Positions 43,598 to 51,429 of a stretch of 64,000 bases of DNA are shown here, in pieces. Numbering within the stretch: the stretch's first letter is position 1; each line of letters starts with the position of its first letter. Made by a program: the position numbers and the translations under genes. The notes beneath the pieces are model-generated. The model saw nothing but the letters and a program-made list of their open reading frames with translations, was not told the DNA's origin and did no database searches. This DNA is from Aromatoleum toluolicum (GTDB taxonomy: Bacteria; Pseudomonadota; Gammaproteobacteria; Burkholderiales; Rhodocyclaceae): positions 1-64,000 of the forward strand of contig NZ_WTVS01000004.1 of assembly GCF_012911005.2 (NCBI RefSeq). Direction: 5' to 3'.

Positions 43598-43654
43598 ACC
43601 GACCGGTCGGGCCACATAACAGGCAAATTATAGTCGCGGCCCGAACCCTGTCAA
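43598..43654 (-). promoter_or_regulatory. Consensus promoter and operator of the ALDH gene
   Basis: On the minus strand TTGACA (43654-43649) and TATAAT (43632-43627) are 16 bp apart, both perfect. The palindrome ACCGACCGGTCGGG (43598-43611) lies 16 bases after the -10, over the early transcript. A full consensus promoter with an operator implies tight repression when substrate is absent. Confidence 0.78.
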
Positions 43655-43738
43655 TGCTCGCCTCGCCAAGACGCCGACCGGTCTTTCGCCATCCCCGGAT
43701 GGAATAAAAAATCGTCGAAAATTCATAAAGAAACAGAA

Positions 43739-43767
43739 TTGCGCCGTAACTCCATGTGGATTAATAT
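43739..43767 (+). promoter_or_regulatory. Candidate promoter of the 98-aa orphan
   Basis: TTGCGC (43739-43744) and TAATAT (43762-43767) are 17 bp apart, 36 bp before the start codon. The upstream half-conserved operator at 43673-43686 is too far for a simple spacer block. Confidence 0.4.
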
Positions 43768-43803
43768 TGCACTGCACAATGCGAATATTTCAGGGAGAAC
43801 GCT

Positions 43804-44100
43804 ATGAACGCACCGATGATTCTGCCTTGGCTGGCACGCAAATGGGGGGTCAGCGAGGAGCGCACGCTGGCCTTGTGGAACGAAGCCTGCGTCGATGCGG
43901 ACCACGTGATCGGCGCGAACCGCGACTCGGCCTATTGGGGCCATGCGAAGGCCCGCTGGATCGACCTGCTGGACCAGGACGTGATCGCCCGCTATCCGGT
44001 TACGGAAACGCCGTGGATCATGATGCGCCTGAACCTGCTGCGCCTGCTCGCCAGCGTGCGCATCTGGTTCGTCGGGCACGGGTTCGCCAGCGCCTACTGA
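43804..44100 (+). CDS. 98-aa protein of unknown function
   Basis: I do not recognise this protein. It is 98 aa, rich in Trp and Arg, with no signal peptide; residues 70-92 (IMMRLNLLRLLASVRIWFVG) form one amphipathic to hydrophobic helix that might touch the membrane. A good GGGAG site precedes the ATG and codon usage fits the neighbours, so it is probably real. It lies between ALDH and the second MDR reductase, inside the operator zone. Confidence 0.6.
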   Translation: MNAPMILPWLARKWGVSEERTLALWNEACVDADHVIGANRDSAYWGHAKARWIDLLDQDVIARYPVTETPWIMMRLNLLRLLASVRIWFVGHGFASAY

Positions 44101-44138
44101 GCGACACCGGTATCGCAGTCAACTCCTCGCGAATATGG

Positions 44139-44161
44139 CACAATTCGACCGTCCGGTCGGG
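44139..44161 (+). promoter_or_regulatory. Operator and weak -10 of the MDR reductase gene
   Basis: CACAAT (44139-44144) could be a -10, with no clear -35 (CAGTCA at 44116-44121 is 17 bp upstream). ACCGTCCGGTCGGG (44148-44161) follows at once and ends 27 bp before the start codon. Confidence 0.55.
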
Positions 44162-44188
44162 CGCCACACATCTTCGCGAGGAGCAACG

Positions 44189-45208
44189 ATGAACACACCC
44201 CAGAACAAGCAGATCCTGCTTCGGCAACGCCCCGAGGGCACCCTGCGCGAAAGCGATTTCACGCTGGTGACGCGCCCCGCGCGCGAACTCCGCGACGGCG
44301 AGTGCCTCGCACGCAACCTCTACTTCTCGCTCGACGCCGGCTTCCGCAAGTGGATGAACGCGGGCGCCGACGACAACTACCTGACCGCGATGGAGCTCGG
44401 CGCGCCGGTGCAGAGCATCGTGCTGGGCCGCATCGAAGCCTCTCGTCATCCCGATTACCCGGTCGGCAGCCTGGTGCTGGGGCGCAGTTCGTGGGAGGAG
44501 TTCAGCGTCTTCGACGGCAGCGACTTCCTCCAGAAACTCGACCACGACGGCAGTTTCCCGCTGCACGAGTATGTCGCGACGCTCGGCCCCACCGGCATGA
44601 CCGCCTACTTCGGCCTGATGGACATCGGCCGTCCGCGCACGGGCGACACCGTGCTCGTGAGCGCGGCCGGCGGCGCGGTCGGCTCGGTGGTCGGGCAGAT
44701 CGCACGCATCCTCGGCTGCCGCACCATCGGCATCACCAGTTCGGAAGATAAGTGCCGCTGGCTCGTCGAGGAGCTGGGCTACGACGCGGCGATCAACCAC
44801 CGCGCGCCGGGCGGCCTCGCAGCCGGCATCCGCGAGCACCTGCCGGACGGCTTCGACATCTACTTCGACAACGTCGGCGGCCCGATGCTGGACCAGGCCG
44901 TCCAGCACATGAAGCTCGGCGCGCGCGTCGTGCTGTGCGGCGCGATCGCCGACTACGATCAGAACGACCGCGAATCGGGCGTGTTCCACATGTGGCAGTT
45001 CATCGTGAAGCGCGCGAGCGCGGCGGGATTCATGTTCTCGGACTACGTCGAGCGCTACCCGGAAGCGGTGCAGGCGCTGTCGAAGTGGCTCGCCGAAGGC
45101 CGGCTGAAGACCGTTGTCGATATCCGCGAAGGGATCGAGCAGACGCCCAAGGCGTTCTGCGACATGCTGGAAGGAAAGAGCCGCGGCAAGTGCATCGTCC
45201 GCCTCTGA
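44189..45208 (+). CDS. NADPH-dependent MDR oxidoreductase, paralogue of 32434
   Basis: A 339-aa zinc-free medium-chain reductase of the CurA/prostaglandin-reductase group, with VLVSAAGGAVGSVVGQIARI (NADP site) and FDIYFDNVGG. It aligns end to end with the 32434 protein but is clearly diverged, so it probably reduces a different enone. ATG 44189 follows GCGAGGAG. Alone in its plus-strand unit, followed by a gene on the other strand. Confidence 0.83.
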   Translation: MNTPQNKQILLRQRPEGTLRESDFTLVTRPARELRDGECLARNLYFSLDAGFRKWMNAGADDNYLTAMELGAPVQSIVLGRIEASRHPDYPVGSLVLGRSSWEEFSVFDGSDFLQKLDHDGSFPLHEYVATLGPTGMTAYFGLMDIGRPRTGDTVLVSAAGGAVGSVVGQIARILGCRTIGITSSEDKCRWLVEELGYDAAINHRAPGGLAAGIREHLPDGFDIYFDNVGGPMLDQAVQHMKLGARVVLCGAIADYDQNDRESGVFHMWQFIVKRASAAGFMFSDYVERYPEAVQALSKWLAEGRLKTVVDIREGIEQTPKAFCDMLEGKSRGKCIVRL

Positions 45209-45263
45209 AGGGGCGGAGTGCGGTGCCGCGCAGGGCGCGCGGCACCGCTATCTTCCTACTTCT

Positions 45264-46046
45264 TCAGTACTTGTAGGACTGTCCGCCGTCGATGGGAATC
45301 ACCGTGGCATTGATGAATGACGCCTGGTCCGAGAGCAGGAAGGCGACGACGTAGGCGACTTCCTCGGGGCGGCCGAGGCGCTTCATCGGATTCACGCTGA
45401 CATACTCACGCCCCACCGCCTCCCAGTCGTCGCCGCCGATCTGGCGCAGCGCGCCTTCGACCATCGGCGTCATGATCGCGCCAGGGGCGACCGCGTTGAT
45501 GCGGATGCCGAACTGACCGTACTCCACGCCGGCATTGCGCGTCAGCCCGACCACCCCATGCTTGCTGGCCGCATAGCCGGCCTGGTTGCCGACGCCGCGG
45601 ATGCCGCCGACGGAGGCGGTATTCACGATCGCACCGTACCCCTGGCGGTGCATCGCCTGCAGCACGTACTTCATGCCGACGAACACACCGTCGAGGTTGA
45701 CCGCGACGACCTTGTGGAACTCGTCGATCCCGTAGTCCTCGGTCGGGTTCTGCTTGCCCTCGATGCCGGCGTTGTTGAAGAAGCCGTCGATGGCGCCGAA
45801 GCGCGCAACGGTCTGGTCGACGAAGCCGCGCACCGCCTGCTCGTCGGCGACGTCCGCCGCGATCGCGAGGATCTCGACATTTGGCGCCGCCGCGCGCAGC
45901 GCACCCTGGGTTTCCTCCAGCGCGGCCCCGTTGCGATCGACGATCGCCAGCTTGGCCCCTTCCTGCGCGAGCTGCAGCGCGGTCGCCCGCCCGAGGCCCG
46001 AGGCGGCTCCGGTAATCAGCACCACCTTGTCCTGAAAACGCATCAT
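45264..46046 (-). CDS. Short-chain dehydrogenase/reductase
   Basis: A 260-aa SDR with TGAASGLG at 12-19, NNAG at 91-94, Ser145 and Tyr158/Lys162. The ATG at 46046 is chosen because GGAGGTGAAGGA ends directly before it; the frame is open 12 codons further without a site. It ends with IPIDGGQSYKY, a usual SDR tail. Last gene of the minus-strand operon starting at 48940. Confidence 0.83.
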   Translation of the reverse strand: MMRFQDKVVLITGAASGLGRATALQLAQEGAKLAIVDRNGAALEETQGALRAAAPNVEILAIAADVADEQAVRGFVDQTVARFGAIDGFFNNAGIEGKQNPTEDYGIDEFHKVVAVNLDGVFVGMKYVLQAMHRQGYGAIVNTASVGGIRGVGNQAGYAASKHGVVGLTRNAGVEYGQFGIRINAVAPGAIMTPMVEGALRQIGGDDWEAVGREYVSVNPMKRLGRPEEVAYVVAFLLSDQASFINATVIPIDGGQSYKY

Positions 46047-46078
46047 TCCTTCACCTCCCTGTTCCCCCTTCAAGCTGC

Positions 46079-46522
46079 TCACAGCAGCATCGGGCCGATG
46101 TCGCCATCGACCTTGAACACTTCGAGCTCGCGATGGACGATGCGCCAGCCCTCGGGGCGACGCTCGAGCCGGTCACGGTACTCGCCCCACACCGTCATGA
46201 TGTTCTGCGCGTAGTCGCCGAGCCCGAGGTGGATGGCCTGCAGGTAACACTTGGCGGTCGCCTTGTCGCCATCGATGATGATGCGGTAGTTGCCGAGCAG
46301 GTGCTGGGTGCGGCCGCAACGTTCGAGTGCGCTGCGCACCATGTTGCGGATCCCGTCGCGGCCGGTGAAGTCGCCGATGCCGTGATAGGTCGCCGTCGCC
46401 TCGGGCACGAAGACCTCGTCGAGGCCGGCCCACTGATGCTCGTCGAGATCGACCGCGTAGCGGATCAGGATCTGTTCGATGTCGCGCTGGTCGCGCAGGA
46501 CTTGCACGTCTGTCTGGTTCAT
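46079..46522 (-). CDS. SnoaL-like / nuclear transport factor 2 fold protein
   Basis: A 147-aa protein of the SnoaL-like type (N-terminal helices with DIEQILIRYAVDLDEHQW, then ATYHGIGDFTGRDGIRNMV). The fold includes ketosteroid isomerase, scytalone dehydratase and aldolase-like cyclases. In this cluster a dehydratase or isomerase acting on a ring alcohol or enone is plausible. It lies between two SDR genes, 32 and 21 bp away. Confidence 0.72.
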   Translation of the reverse strand: MNQTDVQVLRDQRDIEQILIRYAVDLDEHQWAGLDEVFVPEATATYHGIGDFTGRDGIRNMVRSALERCGRTQHLLGNYRIIIDGDKATAKCYLQAIHLGLGDYAQNIMTVWGEYRDRLERRPEGWRIVHRELEVFKVDGDIGPMLL

Positions 46523-46543
46523 TTCGTCTGGAGTCCGGTGAAA

Positions 46544-47305
46544 TCAGAAGCTGGTATAGCCGCCATCGACGGCGACGGTGCTGCCGTGGATGAAGCTCGC
46601 GTCGTCGCTCGCGAGGAAAGCCACGACGGCGGCGACCTCCTCCGGCTGACCGGCGCGCCCGGCCGGCGCGCGCAGCATCTTCTGGTAGTCCGCGCTGGCG
46701 TCGAGGAACTCCTGCGGAATGCTCGCGACCATCGGCGTCATGATGATGCCCGGCGCGATTGCGACCGCGCGGATGTTCTGCTGGCCGTACTCGTAGGCGA
46801 TCTCGCGCGTCATGCCGACCACCGCGTGTTTCGCGGCGGTGTATTCGATGCCCGCCGCGGTGGCCAGCACGCCGGCGGTCGAGGCGATGTTGATGATCAC
46901 GCCACCGCCCTGCTGCACCATCTGCGGGATCACCTGCCGGCAGAACAGGAAGACGCTCTTGAGGTTCACGTTGAGCACGCGATCCCACGATTCGTCGCTC
47001 ACTTCCGCCGTCTTCACGAACTGGCCGACGATGCCGGCGTTATTGACCAGCACGTCGATCGCGCCATACTGCGCGAGCGTGTCAGCCGCAATGCGCGCGA
47101 CGTCCTCGCGGCTGGCGACGTCGCCCTGCATCGCGACGGCCTCGCCGCCAGCCGCGACGATCGGCCCCACGGTATCGCGCGCGGCGGCGATATTGAGGTC
47201 GGCCGCCACCACCCGCGCGCCCTCGGCCGCGAGGCGCACGCACATCGCGCGGCCCAGCCCCGAGCCACCACCGGTGACGATCGCCACCTTGCCTTTCAGT
47301 CTCAT
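46544..47305 (-). CDS. Short-chain dehydrogenase/reductase
   Basis: A 253-aa SDR: TGGGSGLG at 11-18, NNAG at 88-91, Ser142, Tyr155/Lys159. ATG 47305 has GGAGACAAGG upstream. It probably acts in sequence with the SDR at 45264 and the SnoaL-like protein, in one operon. Its 5' side is separated from the alcohol dehydrogenase by a repeat hairpin. Confidence 0.84.
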   Translation of the reverse strand: MRLKGKVAIVTGGGSGLGRAMCVRLAAEGARVVAADLNIAAARDTVGPIVAAGGEAVAMQGDVASREDVARIAADTLAQYGAIDVLVNNAGIVGQFVKTAEVSDESWDRVLNVNLKSVFLFCRQVIPQMVQQGGGVIINIASTAGVLATAAGIEYTAAKHAVVGMTREIAYEYGQQNIRAVAIAPGIIMTPMVASIPQEFLDASADYQKMLRAPAGRAGQPEEVAAVVAFLASDDASFIHGSTVAVDGGYTSF

Positions 47306-47365
47306 CCTTGTCTCCTATTAGCCCGGCAAGCGATTACGTGATGTCCGATTGAGTGGTGCACGGTC

Positions 47366-47396
47366 GCTCCCTCCCCTTCAAGGGGAGGGTTGGGGT
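47366..47396. repeat. 31-bp repeat with hairpin, copy 2
   Basis: Exact reverse complement of positions 1-31, with the perfect hairpin at 47369-47389. It lies 14 bp past the stop of the alcohol dehydrogenase (minus strand) and before the SDR at 46544, so it may attenuate transcription inside the operon. Both copies follow the stop codon of a minus-strand gene in the same orientation relative to it. Confidence 0.75.
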
Positions 47397-47409
47397 GGGG
47401 ATGGGTTAT

Positions 47410-48459
47410 TCAGTCGAGGTCGGGCACCAGCACGGCGCGCCCCATGATCTTTCCTTCGCGCAGTTCCTGCAGCACGCGCGGCCCCTCGTTGATGCCGAAG
47501 TAATGGGCATCGACGTGGATGCGGCCGCTCTGCGCGAGCGCGATCACTTCCTGCAGTTCGGCGCGCGTGCCCCACAGCGGCGTGCATACCGAGCAGCCGA
47601 AGGGCAATGTCAGCTGGCTTAGCTGGATCACACCGCCGCCCACGCCGACGACCGTGAGCTGACTGTTGCGCCCGACGATCTGCACCGCGAGATCCAGCGT
47701 CGGCTGCGCGCCGACGCAGTCGAGCACGAAGGCCGCGCGGCGCACGCCGGTGAAGGCGCGGATGCGCTCAGCGGCGTCCGCCCCGTCGCGCGAATTCACC
47801 GTGAGTTCGGCGCCCAGTTGCCGCGCATGCTCCAACCTGCGCTCGTCGACATCGACGGCGACAACGCGCACCCCCGTCAACGCCCGCAGCAGCTGCACCG
47901 CCATGTGGCCGAGCCCGCCGACGCCGATCACCACCGCCGTCGCATCCGGCGTCAGCAGCGGCAACGCGCGCTTGATCGCGTGGTAGGGAGTCAGCGCCGC
48001 ATCGGTGAGCGGCGCCGCATCGCGCGGCGCCAGCTTGCCGAGCGGCACCAGCAGCCGCGGAGACGGCACCAGAAGGTAATCCGCCATGCCGCCGTCGGCA
48101 CCGAAACCGCCACCGGGGTTGGGCAGGTTGTCGGCGTTCTCGCAGTAGTTCTCCATCGACTGCTGGCAGGCATGGCAATGGCCGCAACCCCAGTGGCCGT
48201 ACACCGCGACCGGATCGCCCTCCTTCCAGCCCGTGACGCCGGCGCCGACAGCCGCCACCCAACCCGCGTTCTCGTGCCCGAGAGTGAAGCCGCGGCACTC
48301 GCCAGCACCAGCAACACCATGGTCGAGCACATGCAGGTCGGAATGGCACACGCCGGCCCCGCCGATCTTCACCAGCACCTCGCCCGGGCCCGGTACCGGG
48401 ACAGCGACATCCGCGACTACCGGGGGCCGCCCCGGCTCGATGAATCGAACGGCCTTCAT
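47410..48459 (-). CDS. Zinc-dependent alcohol dehydrogenase
   Basis: A 349-aa medium-chain dehydrogenase. Catalytic zinc ligands Cys38 (GVCHSD) and His61 (GHE), structural zinc Cys92, Cys95, Cys98 and Cys106, and a Rossmann motif GVGGLGHMA. It oxidises a primary or secondary alcohol with NAD+. Together with the aldehyde dehydrogenase at 41953 it could take a terpene-like alcohol to the acid. 28 bp downstream of the SRPBCC gene. Confidence 0.86.
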   Translation of the reverse strand: MKAVRFIEPGRPPVVADVAVPVPGPGEVLVKIGGAGVCHSDLHVLDHGVAGAGECRGFTLGHENAGWVAAVGAGVTGWKEGDPVAVYGHWGCGHCHACQQSMENYCENADNLPNPGGGFGADGGMADYLLVPSPRLLVPLGKLAPRDAAPLTDAALTPYHAIKRALPLLTPDATAVVIGVGGLGHMAVQLLRALTGVRVVAVDVDERRLEHARQLGAELTVNSRDGADAAERIRAFTGVRRAAFVLDCVGAQPTLDLAVQIVGRNSQLTVVGVGGGVIQLSQLTLPFGCSVCTPLWGTRAELQEVIALAQSGRIHVDAHYFGINEGPRVLQELREGKIMGRAVLVPDLD

Positions 48460-48487
48460 GCGCGTTTCTCCGCCTGACTCGTGGACA

Positions 48488-48940
48488 TCAGGCAGTCGCC
48501 CGGGCGGCCGCGTCCGCGACCCCGCGGAACATCAGTGCATAGGCCATGCGCAGCCATGCGTCCGCCTCGTCGGGCTTGCCCGATTCGGTTGTGAACTCGC
48601 TCGAATAGCTGAGGCGGCTGCGCCCTTCGCCGAGGCTTTCGATGCGCCCGGTGGCCTGGTAGTGAGTGATCCCCACCGGCGGACGGCCGACGATCGACAG
48701 CTTGTAGGTCATCGTCGCCGGATCCTGGAAATCCAGCCGCTCGCTGACCGGGTCGGGATAGCCGACGTTGTAGATGTGGCGGATCTGGCCGATGCCTTCG
48801 CCCACCAGATCGACATGGTCGATCTGCACCGCTGGGTCGTGCGTCGGCCACCAGCGTTCGATGTGCGCGAAGTCCCGCAACATGTCCCACACCAGCTCGG
48901 CCGGCGCGTCGAAGTCGTGACTGATCTTGATGTAGTGCAT
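48488..48940 (-). CDS. SRPBCC (START-like) family protein
   Basis: A 150-aa protein of the polyketide cyclase/START fold: MHYIKISHDFDAPAELVWDMLRDF is split between strand 1 and the first helix, and RLSYSSEFTTE is a later strand. The fold makes a deep hydrophobic cavity and may bind or cyclise a lipid-like substrate. ATG 48940 is chosen; an upstream ATG at 48976 would add 12 residues. First gene of the minus-strand operon down to 45264. Confidence 0.75.
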   Translation of the reverse strand: MHYIKISHDFDAPAELVWDMLRDFAHIERWWPTHDPAVQIDHVDLVGEGIGQIRHIYNVGYPDPVSERLDFQDPATMTYKLSIVGRPPVGITHYQATGRIESLGEGRSRLSYSSEFTTESGKPDEADAWLRMAYALMFRGVADAAARATA

Positions 48941-49020
48941 GGTCGCCTTGTCCCTCAGAAATGGTTTGATCGGCATCGGTTGCGGGCACGCGGCCCAGGG
49001 TGATTCGGACGTCCCCAGAA

Positions 49021-49046
49021 TAGACGACCGATCGGTCGGTCGTCTA
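49021..49046. promoter_or_regulatory. Extended operator upstream of the SRPBCC operon
   Basis: A 26-bp palindrome with 12 of 13 pairs matched (outer arms TAGACGACC and GGTCGTCTA). Its centre, ACCGATCGGTCGGT (49027-49040), differs by one base from the regulon consensus. It is the longest symmetric version of the site in the window. No clear -35/-10 pair was found on the minus strand here. Confidence 0.68.
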
Positions 49047-49103
49047 GTGGCTTGCGCTGATTTTCATCTTCGCATTTGACCCCGACACGAATGTGGAAAT
49101 CGG

Positions 49104-49132
49104 TTGACGCCCGACCGGCCGGTCGATATTCT
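49104..49132 (+). promoter_or_regulatory. Promoter with operator, molybdoenzyme gene
   Basis: TTGACG (49104-49109) and TATTCT (49127-49132) are 17 bp apart. GACCGGCCGGTC (49113-49124), a perfect 12-bp palindrome, fills the spacer; as a 14-mer it is ACCGGCCGGTCGAT, two bases off the consensus. Confidence 0.7.
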
Positions 49133-49257
49133 GACCCGACGCTAGAACACACCATGGCGCTACCGGAAACGACCGGCTTGCGAGGTCCGCGCAATGGCCG
49201 TCCACCACGCCCGTGAAGCTCCATGCAAAGCCTATTCACAGCGAGGAGACACGCAGC

Positions 49258-51417
49258 ATGATCGAGACTCACAAGTCGTTTTGCCGGTTCTGCCACGTAT
49301 TCTGCGGCATCCAGGTGGATGTCGATAAGGACGCGAATCGCGTCGTGGCAGTGCGTCCGGATCGCGACAACCTGGTATCGCAGGGCTACACCTGCCCCAA
49401 GGGCCGTGCCGAGATGGAGCGCCTCTACCACCCGAACCGGCTGCTCTCGAGCAGGAAGCGTGTCGGCGACGAATTCGTCGATATCGGCAAGCGGCAGGCG
49501 CTCGATGAGGTCGGCGCGAAGCTGCGCGAGATCATCGACCAGCATGGCCCCGAGTCGGTCGCGGTGTACATCGGCGACGCCGGGCACCGCATGTCGGCCT
49601 CGGGCCCGTGGTTCGTGCGCAAGTGGCTCGACGCGATCGGCTCGCGCGGCTTCTATACCTCCTACACCGTCGATTCGCCCAGCCTCGTCGTCGCGATGCA
49701 GCGCCTGTGGGGTTCGCTGATGCCGTTCAGCCTGTTCGACATCGATCACGCCGACGTGTGCATGTTCATCGCGACCAACCCCGTCGTCTCGCACATGCTG
49801 ACGATGCCGCAGTCGAACCCGTCCAAGCGCCTGCGCGACGCCCGCAAGCGCGGCATGAAGCTGATCGTGATCGATCCGCGCCGCTGCGAAGTCGCCAAGG
49901 TCGCCGACATCCACCTGCAGGTGAAGCCGGGCGAGGACGCGACCCTGCTCGCCGCGCTGATCAAGGTGATCCTCGACCGCCGCCTCTACGCTCAGGATTA
50001 TGTCGCGCAGTTCGGCAGCGGGCTCGCCGAGCTGCACGATGCGGTCGGCAGCTTCGACCTCGACTACGCCTCGCGCCGCACCGGCGTGCCGGCCCAGCTC
50101 ATCGAGGACGCCGCGGTCGCCTTCGCCACTGCCGGCAGCGGCGCCGCGACGAGCGGCACCGGCCTGCACATGGCGCGCCACCAGAACCTCACCACCCAGC
50201 TGGTGATGACGCTCAACGCGCTGTGCGGCCGCTACGACCGCCGCGGCGGCATGCTCGCGATGCCCGGCGCGCTGGCGCCCGAGATGCCGGAAGACTCGGG
50301 ACCGATCCCGTTGCCGCTGCACCCCGGCCCGGTGTCGCGCGTGCGCGGCATCCGCGCGCTCACGAACTGGCTGGGCGCCGAGGAGATGCCGTCGAACACC
50401 CTCACCGACGAGATCCTGACCCCGGGCAAGGGCCAGATCCGCGCGCTGATCGTGCACGGCGGCAACCCGGCGCTGGTCTTCCCCGACGAGACCGACACGG
50501 TGAAGGCACTCAAGAGCCTGGACCTGCTGGTCGTCAACGAACTCTTCATGTCTGCGACGGCGAAATACGCCGACTACGTGCTCGCATGCCGCCACCCCTA
50601 CGAGCGCGCCGACGTGCCGCGCCTGATGGACGCCTTCTTCCCCTTCCCCTACTCGCAATACACGCCGCCGCTGGTGCAGGCGCCGGACGAGGTGTTCCAG
50701 GAATTCGAGATCTTCTGGGACCTCGCCCGCCAGCTCGGCGTGCCGCTCGATGTCCCTGGCATCTCGATGGAGCGCCAGCCGACCGCCGACGAGATGCTCG
50801 ACGGTCTCAACGCCGGTTCGCGCATCCCGATGGACGCGATCCGCCAGCATCCGGAAGGCCGCATCTGGGGCGACACCGTGAGCCGCGCCGGCCACATCCT
50901 GCCGGGCATGATCGGCAACGCCAACAAGCGCTTCGATCTCGCCCACCCCGAGGTCGTCGCCGAGTTGCGCGACGTGCAGGCGGAATACTGGTCCGAGGGC
51001 GGCGGCTACGCGCCGGGCGAGCAGCATTCCTTCCGCATGATCACCTACCGCGAGGACGACGTGTATTGCACGCAGGGCCAGAACCTGCCCGACCTGCGCC
51101 GCCGCATTCCGTACAACCCGGTGATGATGAACCCCGAGGACATGGCGACGCTGGGGCTCGCGGACGGCGACGCGGTGAAGGTGGCGAGCAACTACGGCTC
51201 GGTCGAGGGGCTCGTCGCGGGCGGCGTCGAGTTCCCGCGCGGCGTAATCGGCATCGCACACGGCTGGGGCGACCCGGCCGAACCCGGCGGCCCGCGCGAG
51301 AAGGGCATCAACGTGCAGCGCCTGATCCCCGACGACAAAGACTTCGACCCGATCACCGGGTTGGCACAGATGTCGGCCATCGCGGTGAGTGTCGAGCGGA
51401 TCGCGCTGGTGCATTGA
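49258..51417 (+). CDS. Molybdopterin oxidoreductase (DMSO reductase superfamily), single subunit
   Basis: A 719-aa enzyme with a [4Fe-4S] site at the N-terminus (Cys9, Cys12, Cys16, Cys46 followed by PKGR) and bis-MGD domains. No signal peptide, so cytoplasmic. No iron-sulfur or membrane subunit follows, unlike formate dehydrogenases or ethylbenzene dehydrogenase. Where FdhF and NapA carry the metal-binding Sec/Cys, this protein reads TVDSPS (137-142), with Asp139 or Ser140 as the nearest possible ligands. Hydroxylation, hydration or reduction of a pathway intermediate are all possible. ATG 49258 follows GCGAGGAG; the frame is open upstream to 49213 without such a site. Confidence 0.85.
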   Translation: MIETHKSFCRFCHVFCGIQVDVDKDANRVVAVRPDRDNLVSQGYTCPKGRAEMERLYHPNRLLSSRKRVGDEFVDIGKRQALDEVGAKLREIIDQHGPESVAVYIGDAGHRMSASGPWFVRKWLDAIGSRGFYTSYTVDSPSLVVAMQRLWGSLMPFSLFDIDHADVCMFIATNPVVSHMLTMPQSNPSKRLRDARKRGMKLIVIDPRRCEVAKVADIHLQVKPGEDATLLAALIKVILDRRLYAQDYVAQFGSGLAELHDAVGSFDLDYASRRTGVPAQLIEDAAVAFATAGSGAATSGTGLHMARHQNLTTQLVMTLNALCGRYDRRGGMLAMPGALAPEMPEDSGPIPLPLHPGPVSRVRGIRALTNWLGAEEMPSNTLTDEILTPGKGQIRALIVHGGNPALVFPDETDTVKALKSLDLLVVNELFMSATAKYADYVLACRHPYERADVPRLMDAFFPFPYSQYTPPLVQAPDEVFQEFEIFWDLARQLGVPLDVPGISMERQPTADEMLDGLNAGSRIPMDAIRQHPEGRIWGDTVSRAGHILPGMIGNANKRFDLAHPEVVAELRDVQAEYWSEGGGYAPGEQHSFRMITYREDDVYCTQGQNLPDLRRRIPYNPVMMNPEDMATLGLADGDAVKVASNYGSVEGLVAGGVEFPRGVIGIAHGWGDPAEPGGPREKGINVQRLIPDDKDFDPITGLAQMSAIAVSVERIALVH

Positions 51418-51429
51418 TCGGCAGACAAG

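Larger units (their letters stand above)
43459..43803. other. Control region between ALDH and the 98-aa orphan
   Basis: 345 bp without a supported gene. Contains the ALDH promoter/operator (43598-43654, minus), a weaker operator-like GCCGACCGGTCTTT (43673-43686), and an AT-rich stretch (43700-43800) unlike its surroundings that holds a plus-strand promoter (TTGCGC at 43739-43744, TAATAT at 43762-43767). Confidence 0.6.
48941..49257. other. Divergent control region, SRPBCC and molybdoenzyme units
   Basis: 317 bp without a gene. Holds two operators: one within a 26-bp near-palindrome (49021-49046), the other inside the promoter of the molybdoenzyme (49104-49132). The rest shows no stable structure that I can see. 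Confidence 0.65.
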
